A stretch of DNA of 64,000 nucleotides, from contig NC_084761.1 of assembly GCF_028858725.1 (NCBI RefSeq), positions 32,208,501 through 32,272,500 of the forward strand, read 5' to 3'. Shown here in pieces: positions 49,401 through 60,795 of this stretch; within the stretch, counting starts at the first letter, position 1, and each line of letters opens with the position of its first letter. Both the position numbers and the translations under genes were made by a program. This stretch comes from Colius striatus (Eukaryota > Chordata > Aves > Coliiformes > Coliidae). Below the pieces are notes generated by a model. The model searched no databases. It saw only the letters and a list, made by a program, of their open reading frames with translations, and was not told where the DNA came from.

Positions 49401-49495
49401 AGCTGAAACTCCACAGATGTTACGAAGCCCCCCAGAAGCCAGCTTCCCCAGCGAGGCGCAGGAGAGGGGTAAGAGATGACCCTATAAACCAGCCT
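46466..49495. other. Intergenic between convergent MGST2 and MAML3 3' ends
   Basis: About 3 kb with no supported gene. It contains a (TAG)8 microsatellite at 48,818-48,841. Open frames on both strands (for example minus 46,609-47,019 and minus 47,417-47,866) are unlike any family and lack initiation or splice context. Part could be distal 3'UTR of either gene. Confidence 0.6.
48818..48841. repeat. (TAG)8 microsatellite
   Basis: Eight perfect TAG units, followed by GTGACAGG. Confidence 0.97.
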
Positions 49496-49519
49496 TGTAT
49501 ATGACTCAGATAAGCATCT

Positions 49520-49525
49520 TTTATT
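49520..49525 (-). terminator. MAML3: Candidate MAML3 poly(A) signal
   Basis: TTTATT on the plus strand gives AATAAA on the MAML3 strand. It lies just beyond the AU-rich distal block. Other minus-strand AATAAA-type signals exist nearer the stop, so use of this one is an inference. Confidence 0.4.
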
Positions 49526-49822
49526 TGGGGTGGGATTTTTCTTGTTTGTTTTTGTTTTGTTTTGTTTTTTTCTTTAAAAGTGGTATGTTAACATCAGGTC
49601 TTTTTCTACATTTTCAGAGCTCTGTACAGGTCTTAAAAGGAAATAAGCAATGCTTAATGTACAAAGTAAAACCAGAAAACTAGAAAAATCTGAATAAAAT
49701 GGAGCAAGTTGCTGTCAGGGATACAGTACAAATTAGTAATTAGACATCATCTGAAGTGCAATACCACTGCAGCAAGGATGAGTTAAGGAATGAAATAAAA
49801 ATACTCTATTTTAAACAAACAG

Positions 49823-49851
49823 TATATATATATATTTATATGTATATATTT
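49823..49851. repeat. TA-rich low-complexity run in MAML3 3'UTR
   Basis: TATATATATATATTTATATG and onward, almost wholly A/T with alternating TA steps. It may be structural or a simple repeat. Confidence 0.85.
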
Positions 49852-50879
49852 TACAGATAGTAGACCCAGTGATATCTGTAGAATTGTAAAAACATATTTA
49901 CAAATAACATTTTTTTTTAACATTACATATACATCAGCACCATAGTAAGAAAGAAAAAATACCAATCCCAGATCTAATAAAATCTACCTCTTTAGTACTT
50001 GGTCCCAGTACGGAGTATTTGGAGGAAGCTTTACAAAGACGACAGAGTTGGCCTCCATCATCATTTATTCCCCGCAGCCTCTGTCTCCCTGATGAACATG
50101 GATTTGCAGTTGGCTGCTGTGTGGTGGCTATGTGTTTCTAACCCCTCTGTGTTGGCAGGAGAACCCAGTCCGTCACACCGAAGAAAGGGACATGGTGCCG
50201 TCCCTCCATGCAACAGCCTCACTGCGCCCTCATGCCTTCAGAGTACCACTTCTTTCACTCTTTGCCTATCCCTTCCCTTCAGATTGGTCTCCCCAAGAAC
50301 CGCTTACCTGCCAGACAGACTGAAAACTTTGCCTGGTGCTCTCTTTCACTGAATTATGGCCCATCCTGGCTCCTGCTGAAGCAGCGCACAGGCCAACTCG
50401 TATCATCTTCAGCAGGAACCGAATAGGTCCTAGTGTTGCATTTTAAAAAAGGGTTAGCTAAAAGAGATGGAACTAAAGCATTTAAAAAAAATAGCAGTCA
50501 GGGCAATGCTGGATTGATAGCTCTCCTTGACCAGCAAGTCCATGTTAAAAACACAGCTTGTCCTGCCTGTATTATAGTATTTAAAACCGCTACTTCCCCT
50601 TGTCTACGTAAGCCTTGCAAGGGGTCGCTGCACAAAAGGGAATCGTAACAAGGTGCTGAGATGGTTCCAGGCCCATTTTACTCCTACTCCTTCATGTGAT
50701 GCCTATCTGTGCTGCACAAGGAAAGGCAGGGTTTGAAAATGCCAGGTGCCAAGGCTCCTAGCTCCTGTGTGTTTCAGCGGCTGAGCACCTCGTGGCACTG
50801 GGCTCAGGGAGAGCGGCACACGAGGAGGTGATGGGTAGCTGGAGGGATGGTACTTGGAGCTGAACACTAGAGATGCTTT

Positions 50880-51058
50880 CCCTGCAGAGCACACCTTATG
50901 GATCCCAAACTTTTTGGACCGCAGGTAACGTTAACATTTTATGTGCATCACTACATAACCTGATAAGCAGCTCTCAGCTGAAAACACTGCAAAAGGTGAC
51001 AGTTTTCAGAGGACAGCTTGCCTTGGCCTCAGGCTGCAGCTTGGGAACTGCTGCTATA
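50880..51058. mobile_element. Possible ancient hAT-type (Charlie-like) MITE remnant
   Basis: The left side reads GGATCCCAAACTTTTTGGAC and the right side GCTTGGGAACTGCTGCTATA. The two ends are inverted relative to each other over the TTCCCAA core and resemble terminal inverted repeats of old nonautonomous hAT elements (CAGnGGTTCCCAAACTTTTT type). No clear 8-bp target duplication is visible. Limits are approximate. Confidence 0.35.
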
Positions 51059-52511
51059 GACATTCAGAATGGCTGGTGGCTTGATATGGCACAAGACACG
51101 TCATGACTTCATTGTAGTGTTGCTCAGCACTGCTTCACACAGCAGAGACAGTCATACCTCGCTGTCACCTGAAAGATTCTTTGGGCTGACACCGTGTTTG
51201 TAATAACTACATCAAGCATTTAACCCTTTCATGAATGATCTTTACATTAGTTCTTCATTGATTCCTGTTCTTCAAATATTGCAGTAACTCTTATTCCAGC
51301 AAACTAGAGAGATTAGACCAAACATCTGTTTAAAACTGAAGATCACATAACATCACATTGGGAGCCCAGGCACCCCAGGGCAACACCACCTGCCAAACTT
51401 GCGCTTTTCAAGAGCAGAGGAGAAACTCACCCTCTGTGCCAAACCCTCCCTGTACATTTCCTCATGCCTGCGTTCTCCTCCCCTGCCTGTCCCTTTGTGG
51501 CACTTGTTGCTCACCTGAACAAACGTGCAGCGAGCTCGTCTTGCCTTATGCTGAAGGAGAGGAGAAGAAGGAAGTGAGCCGGAAACATACTGGGGAGGAA
51601 GAGGACTTAGGGACTCACTTAGGACCTACACTAATGTCTCTTGGCAGCTCTTAGCCCTTCAACTCCATTTGTAGCTGCTGTTCTTGCACCCCCAGGCAGC
51701 CGGCAATTGTCAAAGTGCTCTGACAGGGAAGCACTATTGCAAATGTCAAGGGGACTAAATAGCTCATTAAGTTAACCCACTCACCTAAGCCATCTCCAGA
51801 AGCAGCTCTGTAATCAAACTGTCCTCACCACACTGCCAAATTTACGCTCTCCTACACTTTTATTGGATATTTATCACTCTACAGTGAAAATGGCAACCTC
51901 CCTGTGCCTGTTTAGGTTTGTCACGTGTGTACTGTGTGTTACAATCCAGAGTCAGCCCTGCGTGCCTGCCCACGGCTCACCACGACCTGCTTGCCCCCAG
52001 GGTTAAGCCTATTTCTGACCAGGGCCTGTGCAATTGCCCATGGACATCTTTAGCCTTTGCTCACAGCTGTTTGCATCTGCTTCCCTGAAAGCTGCAATGT
52101 GTTTGCAGTTGTGTGAGGTGGGAGGTACCAGTACCACTCCTACTGCTGTGCAACGAAGCCTCATGTCAGCGGGGAAAGACCAAATTCTCCCAACCAGAGG
52201 CATCAGCTGACTTTTCCAGTTTCCCCATCCTGCCCCCCTGCCAACAGAAAGTGGGTGCTGCCACACAACAGCGATTGCTTGGTGTAAGTCTTGGGATGGC
52301 GAGATTCTTGGGATTCGACCCTTGAATCTTCCAAAGTCAGCTATGGATAAGCTCAGTTTGCACGATCAAAAACAAACAAAACCAAAAAAATCCCAAATCA
52401 AACCAATTCAAACAGAAAAACCAACAATCCAAGGATGGGGAGAACATCCAACTTTCTCCTTTTTTTCTTTCCCAAATGTAAAAACCAAAGCTCCAGACTA
52501 TACAAATCCAT

Positions 52512-53503
52512 TCACTGGGGGGTTCCAAACAACTCATCAAGTTCTTGTATCCACTCATCCCCTGGTCCGCTCTTAATAATTGAGTCCACAAGGTCTGTGC
52601 CCTCTGCTAAACTGGAGAATGACCCCCCAGCTCCTTCATTACTGTAGTTGTAAGTTATGTCCTGAGTGGGATTCCTCTCGTAGGCCTGGCCTTGGCTGCT
52701 TTGAGCAAAGCTACCACCTGGCATCTGCTGTGTCGGAGGCTGGCTGAAGCCAGGCATTGTTGGGACCCCTTGGCTTATTGCAGGCATTACCATGGGCCTG
52801 GCCTGGCTGGCTCCCTGTTGCCCAGGTAGTGGTTGCAGCAACTGTCTCCCCATTGCTGGGTTCAGGGCTCTTACTGTTCCACTCGTGTCCACAACTGTCT
52901 GATTAAGCCCCTGTGGGAAATGCTGCTTGGTCAGCCGTGGCTGCCCAGGCTGCATCGGGTACGTTGTGCCATTATTGAAGGGCGCCATTTCACTGCTAGT
53001 CCTTCCAGGTATACCTTGTAAGCCTCGCTGCTGCCAGTTCTGTGTTCCTTGAGGGACGGTCCCCATCAGGTTTTGAAGTCGCGGTGCTTGTGGCCTGGGT
53101 AAGACCTGGCCCACAGCTCCTTTCATCTGTTGCTGATGTTGGGGAAGAGCAGAGTTTACCAGCATGTTCTGACCAAAACTGCTGACCATTCCCACCGCTT
53201 GTCCAGAGGCGGGCTGCCTCGTCCCCTGGCCTGCGTTATGTGCCATGTTCATGCCACTTTGGTTTGGGTGCTGCAACATTTGGCTCATCCCCGTGCTCAT
53301 ACTGTACATTCCCGGCTGGCTGGAAGAGGCGTTGCTGTAAGGAGCCATGCCCAGGTCTGACTGGCCTGCGGTCGTGGGCAGCGTGCTCGGGTTCTGGGAG
53401 GGACCCATTGCCATCATGCTTGCGTTCTGGGCCATCATTCGGGACGTCCTCATGCTCTGGAGTGCTGCTTGGTTTCTCACAGCTGCTATATCCTGGGGAG
53501 AAC
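52512..53503 (-). CDS. MAML3: MAML3 last coding exon (C-terminal transactivation region)
   Basis: A 992-nt exon encoding GSPQDIAAVRNQAALQSMRT and onward to the acidic end DEWIQELDELFGTPQ and stop. Mastermind-like proteins bind the Notch intracellular domain-CSL complex through an N-terminal helix (not in this window) and activate transcription through glutamine/serine/proline-rich C-terminal regions such as this. The composition (Met, Gln, Pro, Ser, Gly) and blocks such as MLQHPNQSGM, LPRPQAP, GQPRLTKQHFPQGL and TDLVDSIIKSGPGDEW identify MAML3 over MAML1 and MAML2. The acceptor TGTAG at 53,508-53,504 joins the upstream exon in phase (G|GT, Gly). The minus frame continues open past the acceptor to 53,564, but that part is intron. 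Confidence 0.96.
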
Positions 53504-56500
53504 CTACACCAAAAAGGGAGGAAGGTAAGAAAAAACCCACAACCTCGCAAATCTCAATTAACACACCTTTGCCTACAGAGAGAATCCGTACGAGCCTTCT
53601 GTATCACAGCAGGCTTTCAGATTGCTGTCCTTTCTGAGAAAAATGAATTGCTGTTTCACGTGAAAGTCAGCAGAGAGCTAGAAGCTTATCCGTCCTTGGG
53701 AGACATGCTTGCTGCTTAAGGTTAGCTGCACTTCAGAAATTCTGTGTTCTCCACCTTGCTCTGGCTGCAGCCTCTGTCCTGACTTGCAAAATCGTGTTTT
53801 GTATTCAATTTGTGAAGCAGGACACTGTTCAGCAGAGAATACCACTGATAGAGACGAGCAGCCTCATTTCCCTTAAGGCCTAAAATGAGGCTGGCAAGGT
53901 TAAAAGGCCAATGATTTACTCACTAAGTAATTCTCAATTATGACAGTTTTAGGATGTGTACCCAAAGGGATTCGTGGCTTCAGATTCTTGAAGAATCGAG
54001 GCAACACGATGGCATGTGTGAGGCATGATTACAGCCGCAGTGGCCTCCCTGATAATAACCTACTCAGGTGACCAAGCCACGCAGCCATGGGAGCTGCAGG
54101 GCTAAATAAAGTAGGCCTGCCTTTCTCTTCTTTTGCTGGGCCAGAAATTAAATTTTTAAGCAGTGACTGTGGAGTCAAAATCCCCTTCCAAAAGTAAACG
54201 TGGGTCTTTCTTTTTGTCCCTATTTTTCCCCCGTGATCAGTGACAATGGGCAGCATCCTCCATGAAAAATATTAGTCCCTAAGACTTCCACGTTACACTT
54301 GCACTGTGATTCAGCAGTGCTTCTCTTCCTCAGATAAGCCTAATTCAGCTTCCACCAAGCAAATGAGTAAGCTACCAGTGGCCTTCTTCATGGCAGCAAA
54401 GCAGCTGAACTTTGTTTTACCATTTGAAGCTTTGTTTTAAATATCTCCATTGTCTTTGAGAAGTAAAGCCTTGAAAATGGAAACGTCAGGCTGAGAAGGT
54501 CAATCAATTTTTTAATAGCTCAGGAGGCATAAATGAATGGATTTTCTATATCACTGTTACTGATTAAGTCTACGGAAAGAAGAAAAATTGTTTTTTGTGG
54601 ACATTTAAAGCAGGGAGAGTGTATTAGTGAATCGATACTATAAGCACATTTTACTCCACCTTAGGCCAGTGATGGGAAACCAGAAAATCCTAACCTTGTT
54701 AAATTCCACACCGTGGCAGATAACTGAACCCTGCTTGTGCCTTCCTTTCAGGGGTGGGGGCAGCTATTGATTTCTGGGAAGCCGTTATGCTTCTCTATTC
54801 ACTATCTTTATTTAAAAACAATTACCGGAGCTCTGATTATGCCATAGGTTCATTGTGGTTTTGAGTCACTACGGTACCACACTAAATACAGTACTCCGCA
54901 GGTGAAACTGAGAGCGTGAGGCACGCCATTACTCCTGCCTCAAACGTTATTCAAGGCGAGGTGTAAATACAAAATGGTTGCTTTAAGAGTTGTGAACTGA
55001 ACAACAAGATCTGAATGTTCTTGAATCTGTCCCCATCTCCTGTCCCTCAGTGGCAGACAAACACAGCTGAACACTCATGGAGAATGCAGAATACTGGGCC
55101 CTGTTATTGATGTTGGCTCGGTTTCCATGAGAAAAGAGTATGAATAAAGGATGTGTCATTCCTATACAGATTTGCACGTAAGGCAGAGGATGGCTGCACT
55201 TCCTTTTTGCTGCCGCAGGATAAACTTCTGGAGAACACTTTTAGCTCCAATGTATAAGTGAAACATTTTGTAGCATGAAGAGAGACCATCTGGATCTTGC
55301 TTCAACAGGGCAAATGCAGTGGTAGCTTATGCTTTATCCATGCCATCAGACCTTTTTCTTAAAGATTGGCACAGAGGTTCCCTTGATTCTTAACTTAGAT
55401 AGTTTCCTCCTTCCATGATTAGAAGCAGTCTCTTTTTACAATGACTCCAGCAAGTACATGAGACACAGAAAATGTTAGAAACTTACTTAATGCATCTTTA
55501 GCTATTTTTAACTGAAAATGGCAGTTGAAAACCTCTAAAGCAGTCACTACCAGCAAGTGCTTGACACGCTACATTGGTTAACTCCTGTGCTCAGCGTAAG
55601 AGACAGGAGATCAGACAAGGAGTAGTTAAAAGAGATGCAACAGATTTTAAGACTTTGGGCCACCTTCTGGTCTCGTTTACACATACCCTACCACACTAGA
55701 TTACATTCTTATGTCTAAATGGGAAAAATGGTGAAATATTTGTATTTAAATTAACTCATTTATGAAAATTAATTCCATGCTGTGTCAGATTAGCCTAAAC
55801 TCTCTTCTCTGTTTCTTTTAAATAATACATACGAAGGCAAGGTTTCAAAGAAGGATTAATGCAGAAAGATTTTACATGTGCATCTCACCATTTGGCAGTG
55901 CACACATATTCATTTTGACTTTGCAAATGAATTATTGGGGGGGAAAAAAATCATACAGAATTTACTCTGCCAAAGATGAAAATGAGAAAGCAATTAGAAA
56001 GAGCCACCTTGATAGATACCAGCAGAAGATCTGGCTGTGTGTTCTCTTCCTGGGTAGAAGAACTGCAATATGCTTGCCTCCTTTGTTTTCTGTTGCAGCT
56101 CCATGAGACTATTGTGAATATACAGTGTAAGTGCACCTTCATTTCACATCTATTTAGAATCCCTGGTTAGTGAAGATGTTCAGCAGATGCTTTGCCCCTG
56201 AAGAGCTCAGAATTAACTTCTTTTCCTAAGCCAAAATGACTGTGCTCACACCCTTCGGTTACCGGCGAGCACATCGAAAGAACATTTGCTTTTTTTTGAG
56301 AGTATTAAAAATATCTCCATTTACATTTCAGATATTTCACTGTTTCCCACACCTGACATTTGTCAGTCACTCCTCCAGATATGGTGACCTCTCTGAAACT
56401 AGATGAGGTGGGGAAAGAAGAGGGGTAAAACCAAGCTACAGTGAGAGGTACTAGCTGGAAAAAAAAAAGGTATGGCAAGAGTGGAGGCAAACAAGATAAA

Positions 56501-56777
56501 CCCACAGAATCCAGCTGTCAAAGAGGTAAAACAAATGTCAAATAAAAAATACAGCTTTTGCTGGGGAGAGTAGAAAGGAAATGAGAAACTTAACTAAATA
56601 CACAAACCTAGGCATTCCCCTTTGGTAAAATATGCGGGATGTGCAAGTGTGCAACAGTCTGTCTTCCTCTTCTGGCACACTGCTTAAACCCTGGTCTTTA
56701 CAAAATGCCTGAACTTTCACGTGTCTGCTACAAGAGCATACGTTGACTCCACCATAGGAAAGAGAATTGACTTTTAC
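53504..56777 (-). other. MAML3: MAML3 intron before last exon
   Basis: About 3.3 kb, AT-rich, bounded by GTAAAAG at 56,777-56,771 and TGTAG at 53,508-53,504. I see no repeat, RNA gene or extra exon. Confidence 0.9.
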
Positions 56778-56862
56778 CTTGGAACTGATTGACCTGTTGC
56801 ACCGGGTATGGGCTCCGCTGCTGCTGCAGGTGCTGCCGAGGCAAATGCGACTGCTGCTGCAA
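56778..56862 (-). CDS. MAML3: MAML3 penultimate coding exon
   Basis: An 85-nt exon encoding LQQQSHLPRQHLQQQRSPYP, then VQQVNQFQ and the first base of Gly. It is glutamine-rich and matches the same exon of vertebrate MAML3. The preferred acceptor is CAACAG ending at 56,863 after a good pyrimidine tract. The exon start itself is TTGCAGCAGCAG, which offers extra AG acceptors six, nine and twelve bases in, all in frame. The donor is GTAAAAG from 56,777. Upstream phase 0, downstream phase 1, as required by both neighbours. Confidence 0.94.
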
Positions 56863-59025
56863 CTGTTGAAAATGAACGAGGGAAAGAAAGTAGACGAGAA
56901 AAAGATTATTAATTAGTGAGCTGAGAAAGGGGCTGGTGGCAAAAGTACTGCAGCAGAATTGCAGTATTTCTTATCTAGCAAGCTGTTCTGGAGAGACAAG
57001 CGGAGTCATTTGAAGAGTCCTCCTGAGAGCACTTGGGCTACTCAGCACACAGACTCCTTTTGCTTTGAAAAGGAACAAGCACTAAGGGTAACACCGTGTC
57101 TCCTTGCTTACAACCACTTCATCTTGACCTCTGCAAGTGTCAACTTAACTGTCTTCAGGTTGAAAGGAGAAGGAAGGATATGAAATAACTTTGCTCACCT
57201 AGGTCTCAGGGAAACTAGCCACACACCCTTTCCTTTCCCCAGCTCTACCAAGGTCTAGAGTTCCTTGTACAACACTTTCCTCCACCTCTGCACTTGAAAC
57301 AGTTGCAAGGAGTACTGTATCCTGACCTGAGCACTGCGGCCTAGGACCATTCCTGACCCAAACCAGAAATGGCTACTAAGGCACATTTCTTCTTGTGCTT
57401 CAATAACTGATATCTGGGGAGCAGGTGATTGCAAAATGACTCCCTCCCTTGATCCAGCCTGCACTGCTCCTCTGTGGTTATTTTCTGTGAACATTTACGC
57501 ATCTAAAACAGAATCAAGGCTGATTATAAAAACAGAGAGTATGTTTACCAGAGCTTTCAAAGATATACTCAGCTAAGCACTTAGGAAAAGGACATGTCTT
57601 GTTGCTCCATGTGCAGCTGTACAAATATTGCATCCAAAAAGACCAGGATGTGTAATGAAGGTAAGAGAATAGCAGAGGGGTAAGAAGCAAGTACTAAAGC
57701 CCACGTTCATAAATGTGTGATACAAGCTATCAAAAAGATAGAGGGAACCTTGTTAAGCACAATATGTCCAAAAGCTCAGAGCCTGAGGACTGTGACTTCA
57801 TCATTTTTTATCTACTCCAGCACGCTTGGCAGCCTCAGTGGGTTTTTGACACTGTTAGGCTGTCACTGACTGACTCCTAGGTTTATGCCCTTGAATTAGC
57901 CTAATGAGGGAATGTTACTGTATCCTCACTTTTGCGCGCTTGTGCACTGCCGAACCAATTCATGCATCTTTACCCTGAATATTTCTAGCAGCATCCTTCC
58001 TGTTCATTTTCCTGTTTCTCAGGAGGCCCATGAGAAGAGAGAGAGAGACTATCAATTTTTTCTGTGGTTATACATGCACAAGTTCTAACACAAATTAAAG
58101 CAGATGCCAGGTCTTAAACTGTATTTCCCCAGCAAGAGAGATAAAGATGAGCTTAAAGCAACTACTGACCTATGAGAACATTGTCTAGGTAATGTTAGAG
58201 GACTGCAAATTTAAACTTGGGTATGTGCTTATAGAAACTGAAGAATGTGACCTTCCACTAACTTTTACTCAGGTTGCTTTTAAATTACAGCCCAATTCAA
58301 CATGCGTAAGATGTTACTATTCAGACCAGACAATAGAATCTCCTTTAGCAGGGTTTTGGACTAGATATCTCTAGAGGTCCCTTCCAACCCTGACCATTCT
58401 TGATTCTGTGACTCCAGAGCCCAGGTGACAGGCTCCAATGCAGCAGTTCCACACTGCCGCTACGAGAGGTGCTTTTACTGTTCTCCCACCTCAGCCCCTG
58501 GTTTCCCTTGTGATGTTTCCCCTCCCTTAGTCTAACATAATCGCTTGTACTAGAATGTGACAAACCAGATTAAGGAATTGATCTGGGTAAATGCTTTTTT
58601 CTTTCCTAAGTTACTTTAAGCCATACCAGTTCTCTGTCTCAGATTGCTGCATGGCTGTACACAACTTTTGCAAGTACGAGACTGTAAGCAAGAGGGAGAG
58701 GAGAGTACCAGCAACTGTAACTGCAGCAGAGTCTGCTTCTGCCTGTGTAAATATACCAAGAGACACCAGGTTAAGAGCTAGCTCTTCCGGTATCTAAAAT
58801 CCCACACGACTGTCAAGTGCACCACTGGAACACACGTAACATTTGCCAAGCTAATGTTAGGACTGAGACAAATGCTTATTATTTGACAACCGTTACTGAA
58901 ATACCATGACAGCAGCCACAAAGAATTACCAAATATAGAAGGAAAATCTGGTGTTGCACTGCCTGTAGTGCTCATGCTCTTGTACCAGCATGTGCTGCAG
59001 TGCCTGACACAAAAAGACACAGTAC
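56863..59025 (-). other. MAML3: MAML3 intron between the third-from-last and penultimate exons
   Basis: About 2.2 kb. It contains the short plus-strand CR1 3' end at 58,346-58,411, antisense to MAML3. Nothing else is recognised. Confidence 0.9.
58346..58411 (+). mobile_element. CR1 3'-end scrap
   Basis: The plus strand reads GGGTTTTGGACTAGATATCT, then AGAGGTCCCTTCCAACCCTG and the tail ATTCTTGATTCTGTGAC. It is the last 60-70 bases of a CR1 element inserted antisense in a MAML3 intron. The tail is shorter and more decayed than in the copy at 22.4 kb. Confidence 0.88.
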
Positions 59026-59274
59026 CTGCTCTGCTAGGAGCTGCTGCTGCTGCTGCTGCTGCCTTTGCTCTCTTAGAAACTGTTGTTTCTGCTGCTCTAT
59101 CACATGTAGCTGGGCTCTCTGCTCGATCAGCATCTGCTTCATGATGGCTGCTTGAGGTTGGTTTCCCAGGAAGGGACCCCCAGAGCTTGTGCCTGTGACC
59201 ACGCTGCTGGAGCCTGGTGGGACAGAAGGCTGCAAAGGTCCCGTGGTCCGAGATAATCCCACTTGATGCTGCTC
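59026..59274 (-). CDS. MAML3: MAML3 third-from-last coding exon (polyglutamine)
   Basis: A 249-nt, phase-0 exon of 83 codons. It begins EQHQVGLSRTTGPLQPSVPP, continues through GNQPQAAIMKQMLIEQRAQL and EQQKQQFLREQR to a run of seven glutamines, and ends LLAEQ. The MKQMLIEQRAQL to FLREQR block is a helical, Gln-rich segment of MAML3. The seven Gln codons are all CAG (CTG on the plus strand, 59,041-59,061). The acceptor GTACAG ends at 59,275 and the donor GTACTG starts at 59,025. The large upstream coding exon with the rest of the protein is not within the window. Confidence 0.95.
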
Positions 59275-59929
59275 CTGTACAAAGAGAGAAGGTCTTGTTA
59301 CTCTGGATGCTCCATGGGTAAAGGAAATTATGCCTCATTAACAAGAAGTACTGAGTCTTTAAGTGAAGACTGAAGCTTGAAGAAGAGTCCTTAGAAAGAT
59401 GTTTATCGCCAAGGGCTGTTCCTTGCAAGGGAACAGGTGGCAGGTTCCTCTTCTCTCCTAGAGTTTAAAGCCCTCTCAGATAAAGCAAGAGAACTTTACA
59501 ATTCATTAAAAACAAAATAATAAAGTTGTATCCTAGATTTACTTTCATTCGGGATACACAACTTCAGAGTCAGGTTTTTTTAAGCTTTTTCTCCCTTATC
59601 ACAGAGAGCAGAAACACATTTTCTCTCCTCTCTTTCTCCATAACATCAGTTTCACAGAGCCCTCTGGGTTGAGGAGCGAGGTTTTAGGTGTACACGAGCG
59701 GTGGGAGCCAGCAGCACACATTGCCCCACTATTACATCAGAATCTCGAGATTTAACCTCATGATGTGTTTATTTAAGACCTCCGTCTCGCTGCAAGGGAC
59801 CAAAAGCGTGCAGCCTAAAGGACGCAGGGTGCACGGAGCCGCAGGCACCTTTTCCCAGAACCTCCCCTCGGTCTCTTTACGTTTCTAACCCAACTTGCTG
59901 CCTTTCAGCGCTGGGAAAACGAGGCAACA

Positions 59930-60730
59930 GAAAGCTGGCGGTAAACCTTAACACCTCCCTCCGCCGGGGGCTGTGGGGGCCGTAGATCCCTCCCATATCG
60001 CCGTGCCGGCCCTCGGCTCCGCACCGCCGCCGCGCTCGGGAGGCTGCGGGCACCGGCGCCGCCGCCCGCCGGCAGGTGTCGCTGCCCGCCCGCGGCCCGC
60101 CCCGCCCCGCCGAGGGCCCGTCACGGCGCGGGAATGGGCGGCGGAGCGGGGCTGGCCTCAGCCCGCTGCGGGCGAGGAGCCGGGGAGGGTTCGCGGGGGC
60201 TGCCGCGGCACCCCGAGCTCGCGCCTTCCGCTGCCGCTCGCCGAGCTGCCGCGGAGCGGGCATCCCGCTGCCCCTGCCGGCGCGCCGTGGCCGCGGTATG
60301 ACGCGAGGCGCTCCCGCTGCCGGCGAACGCCCCGAGCCTCCTGCCGGCACCACGGAGGTAGCCTTGCCCCAGAGCAGAAGGCCAGCTCGGCAGGGTTTTA
60401 AACCCCAACAGTCTGGGAGTTTTCTCGCAAAGCGGCAGGTGTAGGACTGTTTCCCCAGCCCTAATGCCGCCTACCCCTTGGTGTAAAATTGCATAAGGAA
60501 TTTTCCCTTCTCTCCCCGCCACATGACGGTAGCTGCGCGCCCCGCCGTCCGCACGCGTTGCCCCGGGGGAAGCGGCGCTGCAGGGACGCCCTGGGCCTGG
60601 CTCGGCCACGGTGGTTCCCCGCAGCCCCAGCGCCAGGCAGCCTCTGCCCGCGCCCCCCTCCCCCGAGCACACGGGCGGCCTGCGGAGGGGACAGGAGGAA
60701 CTCTGCGGTTAGCTCAGGCTGCCTTCCCGT
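59930..60730. promoter_or_regulatory. Intronic CpG island in MAML3
   Basis: A sharp block of very GC- and CpG-rich sequence between AT-rich flanks, densest at about 60,000-60,320 and again at 60,530-60,690. It lies about 0.7 kb on the 5' side (MAML3 sense) of the third-from-last coding exon. Such islands in vertebrates usually mark promoters. The overlapping open frames on both strands are what GC-rich sequence gives by chance and show no family. A CACATGACGG motif (60,521-60,530) is the only discrete site noted. Confidence 0.7.
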
Positions 60731-60795
60731 AAGACAAATAACTGCTGCTCAGCAGGGCACGATCGCCTTTTATCAAATACTGGGAAAGCACATAC

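Larger units (their letters stand above)
49496..52511 (-). other. MAML3: MAML3 3'UTR (probable extent)
   Basis: The MAML3 stop codon is at 52,514-52,512 and no splice signal is needed beyond it. A minus-strand AATAAA at 49,525-49,520 would give a 3'UTR of about 3 kb, in line with the long 3'UTRs of mammalian MAML3. The distal part is strongly AU-rich, with a (TA)n-like run (49,823-49,851) and T-rich tracts. It contains a possible old hAT-type element at about 50,880-51,058. The left limit is inferred. Confidence 0.5.

Noticed and set aside
53240-53719. 159-codon plus-strand frame over the MAML3 last exon
   Set aside because: Antisense shadow of the MAML3 coding sequence.
58778-59428. 216-codon minus-strand frame overlapping the MAML3 polyglutamine exon
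   Set aside because: Wrong frame relative to MAML3; reads the CAG tract as polyalanine and runs through both splice sites.
59877-60672. Several 100-180-codon frames on both strands in the MAML3 intronic island
   Set aside because: Same compositional artefact as in the SETD7 island; none shows a domain.
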